Of a stretch of DNA of 15,434 bases, positions 1 to 7,176 are shown piece after piece. Source of the stretch: QHWT01 sp046734675 (GTDB taxonomy: Bacteria > Acidobacteriota > Vicinamibacteria > Vicinamibacterales > 2-12-FULL-66-21); NCBI GenBank assembly GCA_046734675.1, contig JBKPRU010000268.1:1-15434 (forward strand), in the 5' to 3' direction. Below the pieces are notes generated by a model. That model searched no databases. It was not told where the DNA came from and saw only the letters and a list, made by a program, of their open reading frames with translations. Position numbers and translations under genes: made by a program. Within the stretch, counting starts at the first letter, position 1. Every line of letters starts with the position of its first letter.

Positions 1-2
1 GT

Positions 3-854
<852 letters not shown>

Positions 855-858
855 CCGA

Positions 859-1116
859 TCACCGCTGCGCGTGATAGACGTCCACCGCTTCCTGCAGTCG
901 CAGCCAGAACTCGGCGGATGTTCGCGTGTACTGGGCGAGCACAGCGGCCGTCTCCGGCCTGACGTCGCGGGTGCCCGCAACGAGCTCTTCCAGCAAATCG
1001 GCGGGCAGGCGCATCCCCCCGGCGGCCTCACCGATGGTCGTGCCCCTCGGCTTGAGGAAGTGCGTGAACAGAACTTCGCCGGGATGGCGCGGTTTCGTGC
1101 GGGTAGATTCAGACAC
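859..1116 (-). CDS. HigA-like antitoxin / XRE-family transcriptional regulator (orphan)
   Basis: Small DNA-binding protein of 85 aa resembling the HigA/VapI antitoxins of type II toxin-antitoxin systems. It begins with the family-typical HPGEVL (residues 11-16) and FLKPRG (20-25). A helix-turn-helix follows at about 27-50, and the characteristic TSAEFWLRLQEAVD at 66-79. The start is a GTG; the frame is open upstream to a TAA at 1204-1206 but has no better start codon and no clear Shine-Dalgarno sequence. Canonical higBA places the RelE-like toxin directly upstream of the antitoxin. Here the 150 bp upstream contain no HigB-like frame, only a hairpin and a palindrome, and then the end of a PEP-CTERM gene. 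It therefore looks like a solitary antitoxin-type regulator or a relic of a lost pair. The HTH is somewhat degenerate (GGMRLPADLLEEL) against the usual family pattern, so DNA binding is not certain. Confidence 0.8.
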   Translation of the reverse strand: MSESTRTKPRHPGEVLFTHFLKPRGTTIGEAAGGMRLPADLLEELVAGTRDVRPETAAVLAQYTRTSAEFWLRLQEAVDVYHAQR

Positions 1117-1167
1117 AGCTGGACGCCGTACAAGGCGTGAAGCAGGCGAAGCACAAGGCCGGGTGGA

Positions 1168-1179
1168 GGGGACGTCCCC
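1168..1179. repeat. Perfect 12-bp palindrome GGGGACGTCCCC in an intergenic spacer
   Basis: The sequence GGGGACGTCCCC is its own reverse complement. It lies 52 bp upstream of the HigA-like start codon and about 90 bp beyond the stop of the PEP-CTERM gene, both of which are on the minus strand. HigA-type proteins commonly autorepress through palindromic operators, so this is a candidate operator. It could equally be part of a dispersed intergenic repeat. Only one copy was noticed in this window. Confidence 0.4.
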
Positions 1180-1220
1180 AGCGTGATTCGCAGCTTCACG
1201 CGGTTACTCCCAAACGTGAT

Positions 1221-1250
1221 GGCGTTCCAATATCCCTCCGGTGGAACGCC
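1221..1250 (-). terminator. Hairpin downstream of the PEP-CTERM gene, possible terminator
   Basis: The arms GGCGTTCCA (1221-1229) and TGGAACGCC (1242-1250) are perfect 9-bp inverted copies separated by a 12-nt loop. The hairpin starts 17 nt past the stop codon of the minus-strand PEP-CTERM gene, where a terminator would be expected. The RNA 3' of the stem on the minus strand (ATCACGTTTGGG) has only a short U stretch, so a classical intrinsic terminator is not certain; a dispersed intergenic repeat is the alternative. Confidence 0.45.
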
Positions 1251-1266
1251 GCGGACACTCAAAACA

Positions 1267-1890
1267 TCAGACGCCCGTCATTGCCTTTCGAAGACGACGG
1301 GTGCACCCGGCACCAATCCCGCCGGTCGCCAGGAGGAGCAGCGAGGCGGGTTCTGGCGTCGTGGTCGGGTCGAAGGCGCCGCTGCCGTTGACTGACAGCG
1401 AGCCGCGCAGCGTCAGGATCGTGAAGTTCGCGTGTTCCTGGTCCGGCGCCGACGAAAACGTATCGACGCGCAGGGCCACGCTGGTCACCGTGAACCCGCG
1501 GAAGTCGATGACGCCGGGCGGCAGGCCGAAGAGACCGAACTCCCCCGCCGATCCGATCCCGCCGCCACCGCCGGCAGTCGCGCCGAACATGATTTCCGTG
1601 AAATTGGGCCGGCCGTTGGTGACGCGGTCCACGAACACGCTGAAATCCGGATCGCTCGCCGCATCCGCGACGATTGTGTGGCCGATGTCCGCGGGCGTGA
1701 TTACAAGATCGTTGAAGAGCTTCGCATTCGAGACGCGCAGCATGAAGACGCCGGCGTCCTCGTCCGGCGTCGCGCTGCCGATGGTGAAGTCGATCGGAAT
1801 CGACACGAAGGCGATGGGGTCAGCCCCCGCGCGCGCAGGCGCGAGCAGCAGCAGGGCAACCAGACTCCATAGAGAGTGTCGCCGCGTCAT
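1267..1890 (-). CDS. PEP-CTERM sorting-domain exported protein of unknown function
   Basis: Exported protein of 207 aa that carries the PEP-CTERM C-terminal sorting signal. Proteins of this type are processed by an exosortase and delivered to the cell surface or extracellular matrix. An N-terminal Sec signal peptide (SLWSLVALLLLAPARAGA) probably ends near residue 23. The middle is rich in beta-type sequence with a Gly run at roughly 125-131. The C-terminus has a PEP motif at about residue 179, then a hydrophobic stretch (ASLLLLATGGIGAG) and a basic tail (CTRRLRKAM), the textbook layout. The ATG at 1890 was chosen because AGGAGG (1895-1900, minus strand) lies 4 nt upstream; a TTG three bases further upstream would be too close to it. 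The gene stands alone and is divergent from the PepSY gene. No exosortase gene is in the window, so processing must rely on one elsewhere. The substrate or structural role is unknown. Confidence 0.85.
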   Translation of the reverse strand: MTRRHSLWSLVALLLLAPARAGADPIAFVSIPIDFTIGSATPDEDAGVFMLRVSNAKLFNDLVITPADIGHTIVADAASDPDFSVFVDRVTNGRPNFTEIMFGATAGGGGGIGSAGEFGLFGLPPGVIDFRGFTVTSVALRVDTFSSAPDQEHANFTILTLRGSLSVNGSGAFDPTTTPEPASLLLLATGGIGAGCTRRLRKAMTGV

Positions 1891-1966
1891 CAAACCTCCT
1901 CAGCGGATGCGTACTTTGGCGCACGCAGCAGAGCGCAGTGCAGGTTCGGGGCCGATCGCCCTATCG

Positions 1967-1994
1967 TTGACGCGCGAGACGTAGCGTGTACAGT
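1967..1994 (+). promoter_or_regulatory. Candidate sigma70-type promoter upstream of the PepSY gene
   Basis: TTGACG (1967-1972, 5 of 6 matches to the -35 consensus) is followed after 16 bp by TACAGT (1989-1994, 4 of 6 matches to the -10 consensus). The predicted transcription start is about position 2001, exactly at the ATG of the mini-ORF described next. It lies in the divergent spacer between the PEP-CTERM and PepSY genes. It was found by eye, and chance matches of this quality do occur in a window this size. Confidence 0.35.
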
Positions 1995-2000
1995 CACGCG

Positions 2001-2108
2001 ATGGATTTGCGCGCAAGACGCGTCACGCACGCTGTCATCGCGATGCTGCTCGTCGAACTGCCGGGGTTCAGTCCATTCCGAGCGCGCACGGAGCGCACTG
2101 ACGCATGA
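2001..2108 (+). CDS. Possible 35-aa leader ORF overlapping the PepSY gene (ATGA)
   Basis: A 35-codon frame starts at ATG 2001 and ends with TGA 2106-2108, which overlaps the ATG of the PepSY gene (2105) in an ATGA arrangement typical of translational coupling. The peptide begins MDLRARRV and has a short hydrophobic core (AVIAMLLVELPGF), then a basic/acidic tail. It has no visible Shine-Dalgarno sequence. If the candidate promoter at 1967-1994 is real, the message would start at or beside this ATG, giving a leaderless start. The PepSY ATG itself has only a poorly spaced GGAG (2090-2093), so coupling would make sense. It may still be a chance frame in GC-rich DNA; there is no homology evidence. 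Confidence 0.3.
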   Translation: MDLRARRVTHAVIAMLLVELPGFSPFRARTERTDA

Positions 2109-2659
2109 ATCTTGTCTTCTGGCGAAAGTGGCACCGCTGGATTGGGTTTCCCGCAGCGCTGTTCCTCCTGTACGCAGCGGTTACCGGATTCGTGCTCGCG
2201 TTCAACGAGTTCTTCGGCGAAGAGGAAGCGCGTCGCGAAGCCGCGCGAAACCTCGTCAGCCCCATGAGCACGACGACGGAGCGACGCGCGTGGAGTGAAC
2301 CGGTGGCCGCGGCGCTCGCGACGGTCGCAATGCAGATCGGCGCCGCGCCGGTGGATTCAATCGCCGTCGCCTTCAAGGGAGATCCGCCAACTGTGACGGT
2401 CTTTACCGGCAAACCTGGTGGCGGCGAAGATCGCAAGTTCGTCGTAAATGCGCGGACGGGCGAACTGATGAAGGTGGAGGCGTATGCCGACAAGCCGTTC
2501 CTGAACCGGCTGCACAGCGGCGAGTCGTTCGGTGACGGCGGCCTGGTCATGGCCATGGCCTGGGCGCTCACGCTGGTGGTGCTCACCATCACCGGGCTCA
2601 TCATCTATTTCATCCTCCGCCCGAAGCGGCGGGCCGGCCTGCAGAATGTCTTCTGGTAA
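2105..2659 (+). CDS. Short PepSY-domain membrane protein
   Basis: Inner-membrane protein of 184 aa with the layout of the PepSY-associated TM family. The N-terminus WRKWHRWIGF runs into a first transmembrane helix (about 12-34). A periplasmic PepSY-like domain follows (about 60-130, including FVVNARTGELMKVE), then a second helix (about 147-171) and a basic cytoplasmic tail. Longer family members have four helices and two PepSY units and are often linked to siderophore or iron uptake or to ferric reduction; this one is the two-helix short form and looks complete. An in-frame TGA six bases upstream of ATG 2105 fixes the start. The esterase gene follows 32 nt downstream with its own ribosome binding site, so the two are probably cotranscribed. 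The precise function is not known. Confidence 0.8.
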   Translation: MNLVFWRKWHRWIGFPAALFLLYAAVTGFVLAFNEFFGEEEARREAARNLVSPMSTTTERRAWSEPVAAALATVAMQIGAAPVDSIAVAFKGDPPTVTVFTGKPGGGEDRKFVVNARTGELMKVEAYADKPFLNRLHSGESFGDGGLVMAMAWALTLVVLTITGLIIYFILRPKRRAGLQNVFW

Positions 2660-2680
2660 CGGCGTAACCTTTCTTCCGAC

Positions 2681-2686
2681 AGGAGG
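2681..2686 (+). promoter_or_regulatory. Strong ribosome binding site of the esterase gene
   Basis: A full AGGAGG lies 5 nt upstream of ATG 2692 and fixes the esterase start. It is one of the two best Shine-Dalgarno matches in the window, the other being AGGAGG at 1895-1900 for the PEP-CTERM gene. It suggests the esterase is translated independently of the PepSY gene before it. Confidence 0.8.
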
Positions 2687-2691
2687 TCTCC

Positions 2692-3957
2692 ATGCGTTTG
2701 CCCTCATCCATCGCCGCCATGCTCATCGTCTGCGCCGTTGGCGCGGCCATGCCGCTTCGCGGCCAGCAGGTTCCTGCGCCGGCCGCGGCGCCACAGGCCG
2801 CACCGCGTCCCGCCCCGCTGCGCTCGCCGGACATTCATCCGGACCGCACGGTGACGTTCCGTCTGCGCGCGCCGAATGCGACGGAGGTGACGTTGAACGG
2901 CAGCTGGGACAACGGCACGAACCTGAAGATGACGAAAGACGACGAGGGCGTGTGGACGACGACGATCGGTCCGCTGGCGCCGCAGCTGTGGGGCTACTGG
3001 TTCATGGTGGACGGCGTCAAGGCGCTCGACCCGAGCAACGGCGAGACCCAGCGCGACGGCTCGCGGTACGACAACCTGCTGATGATCTCCGGGCCCGAGT
3101 CCGAGTGGTGGGACTTCAAGGACGTGCCGCACGGCACCGTGCAAGCCGTGTGGTATCCGTCGCCGACGCTGAAGCTGGAACGGCGGCGCATGATGGTCTA
3201 CACGCCGCCCGGCTATGAAGAAGGATCGCAGAAATATCCCGTCCTCTATTTGCTGCACGGCGGCGGCGGCGACGAAGAGGCGTGGCTGACGATGGGGCGC
3301 GCGAACATCATCATCGACAACCTGATTGCCGCCGGCAAGGCGAAGCCGATGATCGTCGTGATGCCGAACGGCAACGCGGCGCAAACCGTGTCGCAGGGCC
3401 TTGGCTACGGGCCGACGCCGGCGCGGCAGTCGGTGCAGGCACCGGCGCCTCCGCCGCTGCAGGCGGCGCAGGCCGCACAAGGCGGAGGCCGCGCCGGCGG
3501 CGGTCGCGGCGGCGCGCCGCAGCCATACGCAGGGTCCTATCCCGAGAGCCTCGTCAAGGACGTGATTCCCTTCGTCGAGAAGCGTTTCCGCGTGCTGAGC
3601 GCAAAAGACGATCGCGCGATTGCCGGCCTGTCGATGGGCGGCGGACACACGATTGCCGCGACGAACAACAATCCGGGCACGTTTGCGTACATCGGCGTCT
3701 TCAGCTCGGGACCGCAGACGATCGACCAGACGTTCCAGAAGCAGGTCGAGGCCATCAAGAGCAGCGGCGTGAAGTTCTACTGGCTGGGCGCCGGATCGAC
3801 CGACATGGCGCGCGAACGGACCGTCACGCTGTCGGAGCTCGTGAAGAAGGACGGGATCCCCTCGTCCTATCGTGAGATCCCCGGTCGCCACTATTGGTTC
3901 CTCTGGCGCGACTTCCTTGCGCACTACGCGCAGATCGCGTTTCAGCCGGCGTCCTAA
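2692..3957 (+). CDS. Exported enterochelin/feruloyl-esterase-like alpha/beta hydrolase with N-terminal E-set domain
   Basis: Secreted or periplasmic serine esterase of 421 aa. A Sec signal peptide (about 1-24) is followed by an Ala/Pro linker. An E-set/CBM48-like immunoglobulin fold (about 48-135, with VTFRLRAPNATEVTLNGSW) precedes the esterase domain (about 140-418). The probable nucleophile is Ser314 in GLSMGG, the probable acid Asp371 in GAGSTD, and the probable base His400 in GRHYWFLWR. YLLHGGGGDEEAW contributes the oxyanion region. This domain order is known from bacterial feruloyl/acetyl-xylan esterases and from Fes-like enterochelin esterases. The next gene downstream, convergent, is a GH29 fucosidase, which favours plant-polymer or glycan breakdown over siderophore hydrolysis, but the substrate cannot be read from sequence. 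An Ala/Pro/Gln then Gly/Arg-rich insert (about 250-278) interrupts the catalytic domain. The start is set by AGGAGG at 2681-2686. Confidence 0.9.
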   Translation: MRLPSSIAAMLIVCAVGAAMPLRGQQVPAPAAAPQAAPRPAPLRSPDIHPDRTVTFRLRAPNATEVTLNGSWDNGTNLKMTKDDEGVWTTTIGPLAPQLWGYWFMVDGVKALDPSNGETQRDGSRYDNLLMISGPESEWWDFKDVPHGTVQAVWYPSPTLKLERRRMMVYTPPGYEEGSQKYPVLYLLHGGGGDEEAWLTMGRANIIIDNLIAAGKAKPMIVVMPNGNAAQTVSQGLGYGPTPARQSVQAPAPPPLQAAQAAQGGGRAGGGRGGAPQPYAGSYPESLVKDVIPFVEKRFRVLSAKDDRAIAGLSMGGGHTIAATNNNPGTFAYIGVFSSGPQTIDQTFQKQVEAIKSSGVKFYWLGAGSTDMARERTVTLSELVKKDGIPSSYREIPGRHYWFLWRDFLAHYAQIAFQPAS

Positions 3958-3979
3958 CCAAGTAGCCCGGGTCTGAAGA

Positions 3980-3991
3980 CGTCGATCGACG
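3980..3991. repeat. 12-bp palindrome between convergent genes
   Basis: CGTCGATCGACG is its own reverse complement and sits in the 38-bp gap between the stop codons of the convergent esterase and fucosidase genes. Position suggests a shared transcription end, but there is no loop and no T-run on either side, so it is not a convincing intrinsic terminator. Confidence 0.25.
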
Positions 3992-3995
3992 GTCG

Positions 3996-5567
3996 CTACC
4001 GCATCCGGATGCGCAACGCGAGGGCTGGCGGGATATCCGCCGGCGGGTTGCCGACGCGAACATGCAGGCCGTCGTCGTCGCGGGTCCACTCCGCTGGGGT
4101 CGATGCGCCGAGCAGATCGACGCCGGTGATCTCGCCGGCGTCCTTTCGATTCCTCGCCAGCGTCCGTATATGCACGACGCCAGACGAGGGCCACGCGAGG
4201 GCGATGGCATATAGCATCCTGCCCTTTGTCGTGAATCGAATGTCGGCGTCGGTGAACGCGGACCGCTTCGTGTCCGCAAACGGCCCTTCGACGACGCGCG
4301 TCGGCCCTTCACCAAAGATCCGCCACGGGCGGGTCCCGTAAATGGCTTCGCCGTTCGCGGCGAGCCACCGGCCGATCTCGCGCAACATGCGCTCCTCCGG
4401 TTCCGGGATCGTGCCATCTGGCTTCGGACCGATGTTCAGCAGCAACGCGCCGTTCTTGCTGACGATGTCGATGAGATCGTCGACGAGCGAGTCGACCGTC
4501 TTGTAGTCCTGGTTCTGCACGAACCCCCAGGAGTTCTTCGAGACCGACGTGTCGGTCTGCCAGAACAGCGGCCGGATGCCGGCGAGCTGGCCGCGTTCGA
4601 CGTCGAGAACGCCGGCGGTGTCCGGGAACGATTCCCCGCCGTGCTTCTTGTAGTTGATGGCAACGCCGGCGTTCGCCAAGGCTCCGCCCGCCTTCCACTC
4701 GGCGCCGCGGTTGTAATAGAACGCGGCGAACGTCTGCAGGTACGGGTGCACGGCTGGCTGTGCGATCCACCAGTCGAACCACACGAGCTGCGGGTGGTAC
4801 TTGTCGACGAGCTCGGCGCAGCGCGCGAGCCAATCCTCGAGGAAGGCGCGGTCAGGCGGCGTCTGCTGCGCTTCCGAGGTCTTCCGATCGACGGCCGGCC
4901 CGTACAAGTCCGCGTAGGCGGAGTCGCGCACGTCGGAATCGAACGTCCGCCCCACGTCGTAGAACCACCAGTGTTCGACGCGATGCGACGACAGCCCGAA
5001 CACCAGTCCTTCGGCGCGCACCGCCTTGGCCAGCTCTCCGATGACGTCGCGCTTCGGCCCCATCTTCGCCGCGTTCCAGCGCGTCAGCTCGCTGTCGTAC
5101 ATCGCGAAGCCGTCATGGTGTTCAGCGACGGGGACGACGTAGCGCGCGCCGGCCGCTTTGAACAAGGCGGCCCAGCGCGCCGCGTCGAATCGCTCGGCGG
5201 TGAAGCGCGGAATGAAGTCCTTGTAGCCGAAGCGCGCCTGCGGTCCGAAGGTGGCGACGTGATGCGCGAACGCTTTCTCGTCCTGCTTGTACATATTGCG
5301 CGGGTACCACTCGTTGCCGAATGCCGGCACGGAATAGACACCCCAGTGGATGAAGATGCCGAACTTCGCGTCCTGGTACCAGTCCGGCACCTGAAACTTC
5401 TCGAGCGACGCCCAGTTCGGCGCGAAGGGACCTGCAGCCGCGACCTTCTCGACGTCGGCGACGCGGCGCTGCACCGCCGCCGCGGTTGGTGACGGTGTCG
5501 ACTGCGCGTTGAGCCACACAACCGCGCAGCCGACGACGAGGACGAAGTGAAACGCAATTGTACGCAT
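3996..5567 (-). CDS. Exported alpha-L-fucosidase, glycoside hydrolase family 29
   Basis: Retaining exo-glycosidase of 523 aa that removes alpha-L-fucose from glycans, probably in the periplasm or outside the cell. A Sec signal peptide (1-21, ending WLNA) precedes the GH29 TIM barrel. Visible family motifs are FIHWGVYSVPAFGNEW (72-87), the substrate-binding EHHDGFAMYD (149-158), and LVWFDWW with the probable nucleophile Asp265, which aligns with the family WFD motif. A smaller C-terminal beta-domain follows from about residue 410. ATG 5567 was chosen because it begins a proper signal peptide; an upstream in-frame ATG at 5630 would overlap the preceding gene and add an unlikely leader. It is the last gene of a four-gene minus-strand operon, 23 nt after the amidohydrolase. 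No transporter or fucose-catabolism gene is nearby. Confidence 0.92.
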   Translation of the reverse strand: MRTIAFHFVLVVGCAVVWLNAQSTPSPTAAAVQRRVADVEKVAAAGPFAPNWASLEKFQVPDWYQDAKFGIFIHWGVYSVPAFGNEWYPRNMYKQDEKAFAHHVATFGPQARFGYKDFIPRFTAERFDAARWAALFKAAGARYVVPVAEHHDGFAMYDSELTRWNAAKMGPKRDVIGELAKAVRAEGLVFGLSSHRVEHWWFYDVGRTFDSDVRDSAYADLYGPAVDRKTSEAQQTPPDRAFLEDWLARCAELVDKYHPQLVWFDWWIAQPAVHPYLQTFAAFYYNRGAEWKAGGALANAGVAINYKKHGGESFPDTAGVLDVERGQLAGIRPLFWQTDTSVSKNSWGFVQNQDYKTVDSLVDDLIDIVSKNGALLLNIGPKPDGTIPEPEERMLREIGRWLAANGEAIYGTRPWRIFGEGPTRVVEGPFADTKRSAFTDADIRFTTKGRMLYAIALAWPSSGVVHIRTLARNRKDAGEITGVDLLGASTPAEWTRDDDGLHVRVGNPPADIPPALALRIRMR

Positions 5568-5590
5568 CGTCTGTGTGAGTGACGGGTTGA

Positions 5591-6529
5591 TCAGGACGGG
5601 AAACGCAGCAGCCGCTGCGCATTGCCCCACACGAGCTTCCGAAAGACGTCAGGCGACGTCGACCGCTTCAACAGCCCCAGCGTCTCGCGCGCGACGCATT
5701 TCCCCGTCATGCGCGCCGCCGCGGGGTTGTTGTTCTGGCTGACGCCCCCGCCGTGACCGTCGCTGCAGCTGCAATCACTCCCGAACAGGAGCTTGTCCTG
5801 GTGGCGCGCCAGGAACGCGCGCGTGAACTCGGGGTCGCGCGACATCGCGTTGTTGCCGGAGTTGGCGGAGAGATCGCCAAACAGGTTTGGATAATCGGCA
5901 AGCCACCGGTCCGTGACGCCGCCGCGCGCGATCGGCCCGGTCGGATACGCCGCGTCGTTGCGGTAATCCGCGCTGACGTTCGCCCAGAACGCGTCCGCGT
6001 GCCCGATGAACGTCGTCTTCGGGTAGGCCTCGAGGATCGACTGGAACGTCTTCGCGTATCCCGTGTTCCAGGTGCCCTCGTTCGGAAAGTGATCGACCTC
6101 CTGGAAGTGCACGAGGATCGGGACGCGCAGGTCAGCGGCGAGCGCGTAGATACGCCGCATCTCCGGGCCATCCGCGGCGACGTGGAACTTGAGCTCGCCG
6201 AATCCTTGCGCGCCCTCCTTCACAGCCTTCGTGAGCGCCTGCTCGGCGTCCGCCTTCGCGACGTCGTAGCTGTTGAACCAGGTGAACCGGCCTGGGGACG
6301 CCGCCTGAAGCCCCTTGACCTGGTCGACCACCGGTCCGCGCGTCAGCAGGTTCGCCCTGGTGATGCCAGCACCGTCCAGGTGCGCGACGTTGCTCGTCTG
6401 CTGCTGACGAAGATGAAAATGCACATCGAAGACCGGCGAGCCCCACTCGCCGGGGCTCGCATCCTGGAGCGCACGCGCAGGAATCGCAGCGGCCGCCGCA
6501 ACGGTCTCGAGAAATTCGCGTCGATTCAT
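5591..6529 (-). CDS. Tat-exported amidohydrolase (amidohydrolase-2/TIM-barrel family)
   Basis: Metal-dependent hydrolase or decarboxylase-type TIM barrel of 312 aa. The N-terminus MNRREFLETVAAAAAIPARA has the twin-arginine layout, implying export of a folded, metal-loaded protein. Metal-site signatures of the superfamily are seen in order: HFH (His37, His39), VHF (His141), IGHAD (His177) and LFGSD (Asp252). An odd Cys/Gly/Asn-rich loop follows Asp252 (CSCSDGHGGG). The start is fixed by the Tat signal and by an ATGA overlap with the upstream EF-hand gene; AGAGGA lies just upstream on the minus strand. Longer in-frame starts add only an Arg-rich leader. The substrate is unknown: the family covers decarboxylases, lactonases and isomerases. 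The same transcript carries a DUF3500 protein and a fucosidase. Confidence 0.87.
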   Translation of the reverse strand: MNRREFLETVAAAAAIPARALQDASPGEWGSPVFDVHFHLRQQQTSNVAHLDGAGITRANLLTRGPVVDQVKGLQAASPGRFTWFNSYDVAKADAEQALTKAVKEGAQGFGELKFHVAADGPEMRRIYALAADLRVPILVHFQEVDHFPNEGTWNTGYAKTFQSILEAYPKTTFIGHADAFWANVSADYRNDAAYPTGPIARGGVTDRWLADYPNLFGDLSANSGNNAMSRDPEFTRAFLARHQDKLLFGSDCSCSDGHGGGVSQNNNPAAARMTGKCVARETLGLLKRSTSPDVFRKLVWGNAQRLLRFPS

Positions 6530-7176
6530 CCCCGTCCTCTTTTGATCCATGCCGCGGCGACGCCGACGAGTGCGCCGGCGGCGATCGCGAGCCATCCTGA
6601 CCAACGCGCGGACGCGGCGCCGCGGAGCGTGTACTCAATCATCAGATCGTGCTGATCGACATCGCGTCGCTGCGTGGTAATCGCGACGCGATCGCTGGCA
6701 GGGACCAGCGCGTTGGCGAGATAAACGCCGATGTCCGCACGATGCGTGTTGCCGTAGTGCAGACGATGAGGGCCGTCGGCAAGCGGCGGCAGCGCTGCCT
6801 CGGCGCGCAGCCGGAGCGCGCCTTCCCCTCTGCGGACCGCGTCCAGCTCGGAAGGGATCGCGCTGACAACGTCCAGGCGCAGCGGCCGATCGTCCACCTC
6901 CAGCGCGACGGTGCTCATGACGCGCGCGGCATAGGCCCCCGTCTCCGTCGGGGAGATCGCGCCGTTCCCGTCGGCGTCGATCTCGCGGATGACGCTGTCG
7001 GCGACGGCGATACCCGGCGTCAGGTCCAACGCGATCTCCACGCGCTCCGGATCGATCGCCAGACGTGCCGCCTGCAGGTACTCGTCGCGCCGATGCGCCG
7101 ATGTCGGCACCGCGGCTGCCGCAGTCACAAGGAACACGATCGCGCCGATCGTCTCACGGCCTGCTGTACTTCGCAC
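6526..7176 (-). CDS. Membrane-anchored periplasmic EF-hand protein, resembling the N-terminal domain of HupE-like proteins
   Basis: Protein of 216 aa with an N-terminal signal (ETIGAIVFLVTAAAAVPTSA, cleavage before His28), a periplasmic beta-rich domain, and a C-terminal transmembrane helix (about 193-211) ending in a basic KRGRG. The EF-hand-type loop DADGNGAISPTE (67-78) could bind calcium. The stretch around it (LTPGIAVADSVIREIDADG) resembles the periplasmic N-terminal part of some HupE/UreJ-type metal permeases, but the permease helices are absent, so no transport role should be assumed. Translation probably starts at GTG 7176, inside the end of the DUF3500 gene (23-nt overlap). It ends in an ATGA overlap with the amidohydrolase, a sign of tight coupling. 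Function unknown; membrane-tethered sensor or partner of the DUF3500 protein is a guess. Confidence 0.72.
   Translation of the reverse strand: MRSTAGRETIGAIVFLVTAAAAVPTSAHRRDEYLQAARLAIDPERVEIALDLTPGIAVADSVIREIDADGNGAISPTETGAYAARVMSTVALEVDDRPLRLDVVSAIPSELDAVRRGEGALRLRAEAALPPLADGPHRLHYGNTHRADIGVYLANALVPASDRVAITTQRRDVDQHDLMIEYTLRGAASARWSGWLAIAAGALVGVAAAWIKRGRG

Noticed and set aside
2704..4194. 496-codon minus-strand frame opposite the esterase
   Set aside because: It runs antisense across the esterase and into the fucosidase. Its composition (Arg/His/Ala-rich, no motifs) marks it as a shadow.
4641..5492. 283-codon plus-strand frame opposite the fucosidase
   Set aside because: Antisense to the GH29 catalytic domain, with no recognisable domain or ribosome binding site.
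5753..6655. 300-codon plus-strand frame opposite the amidohydrolase
   Set aside because: Antisense to a gene with intact metal motifs and a Tat signal; the composition is typical of a mirror frame.
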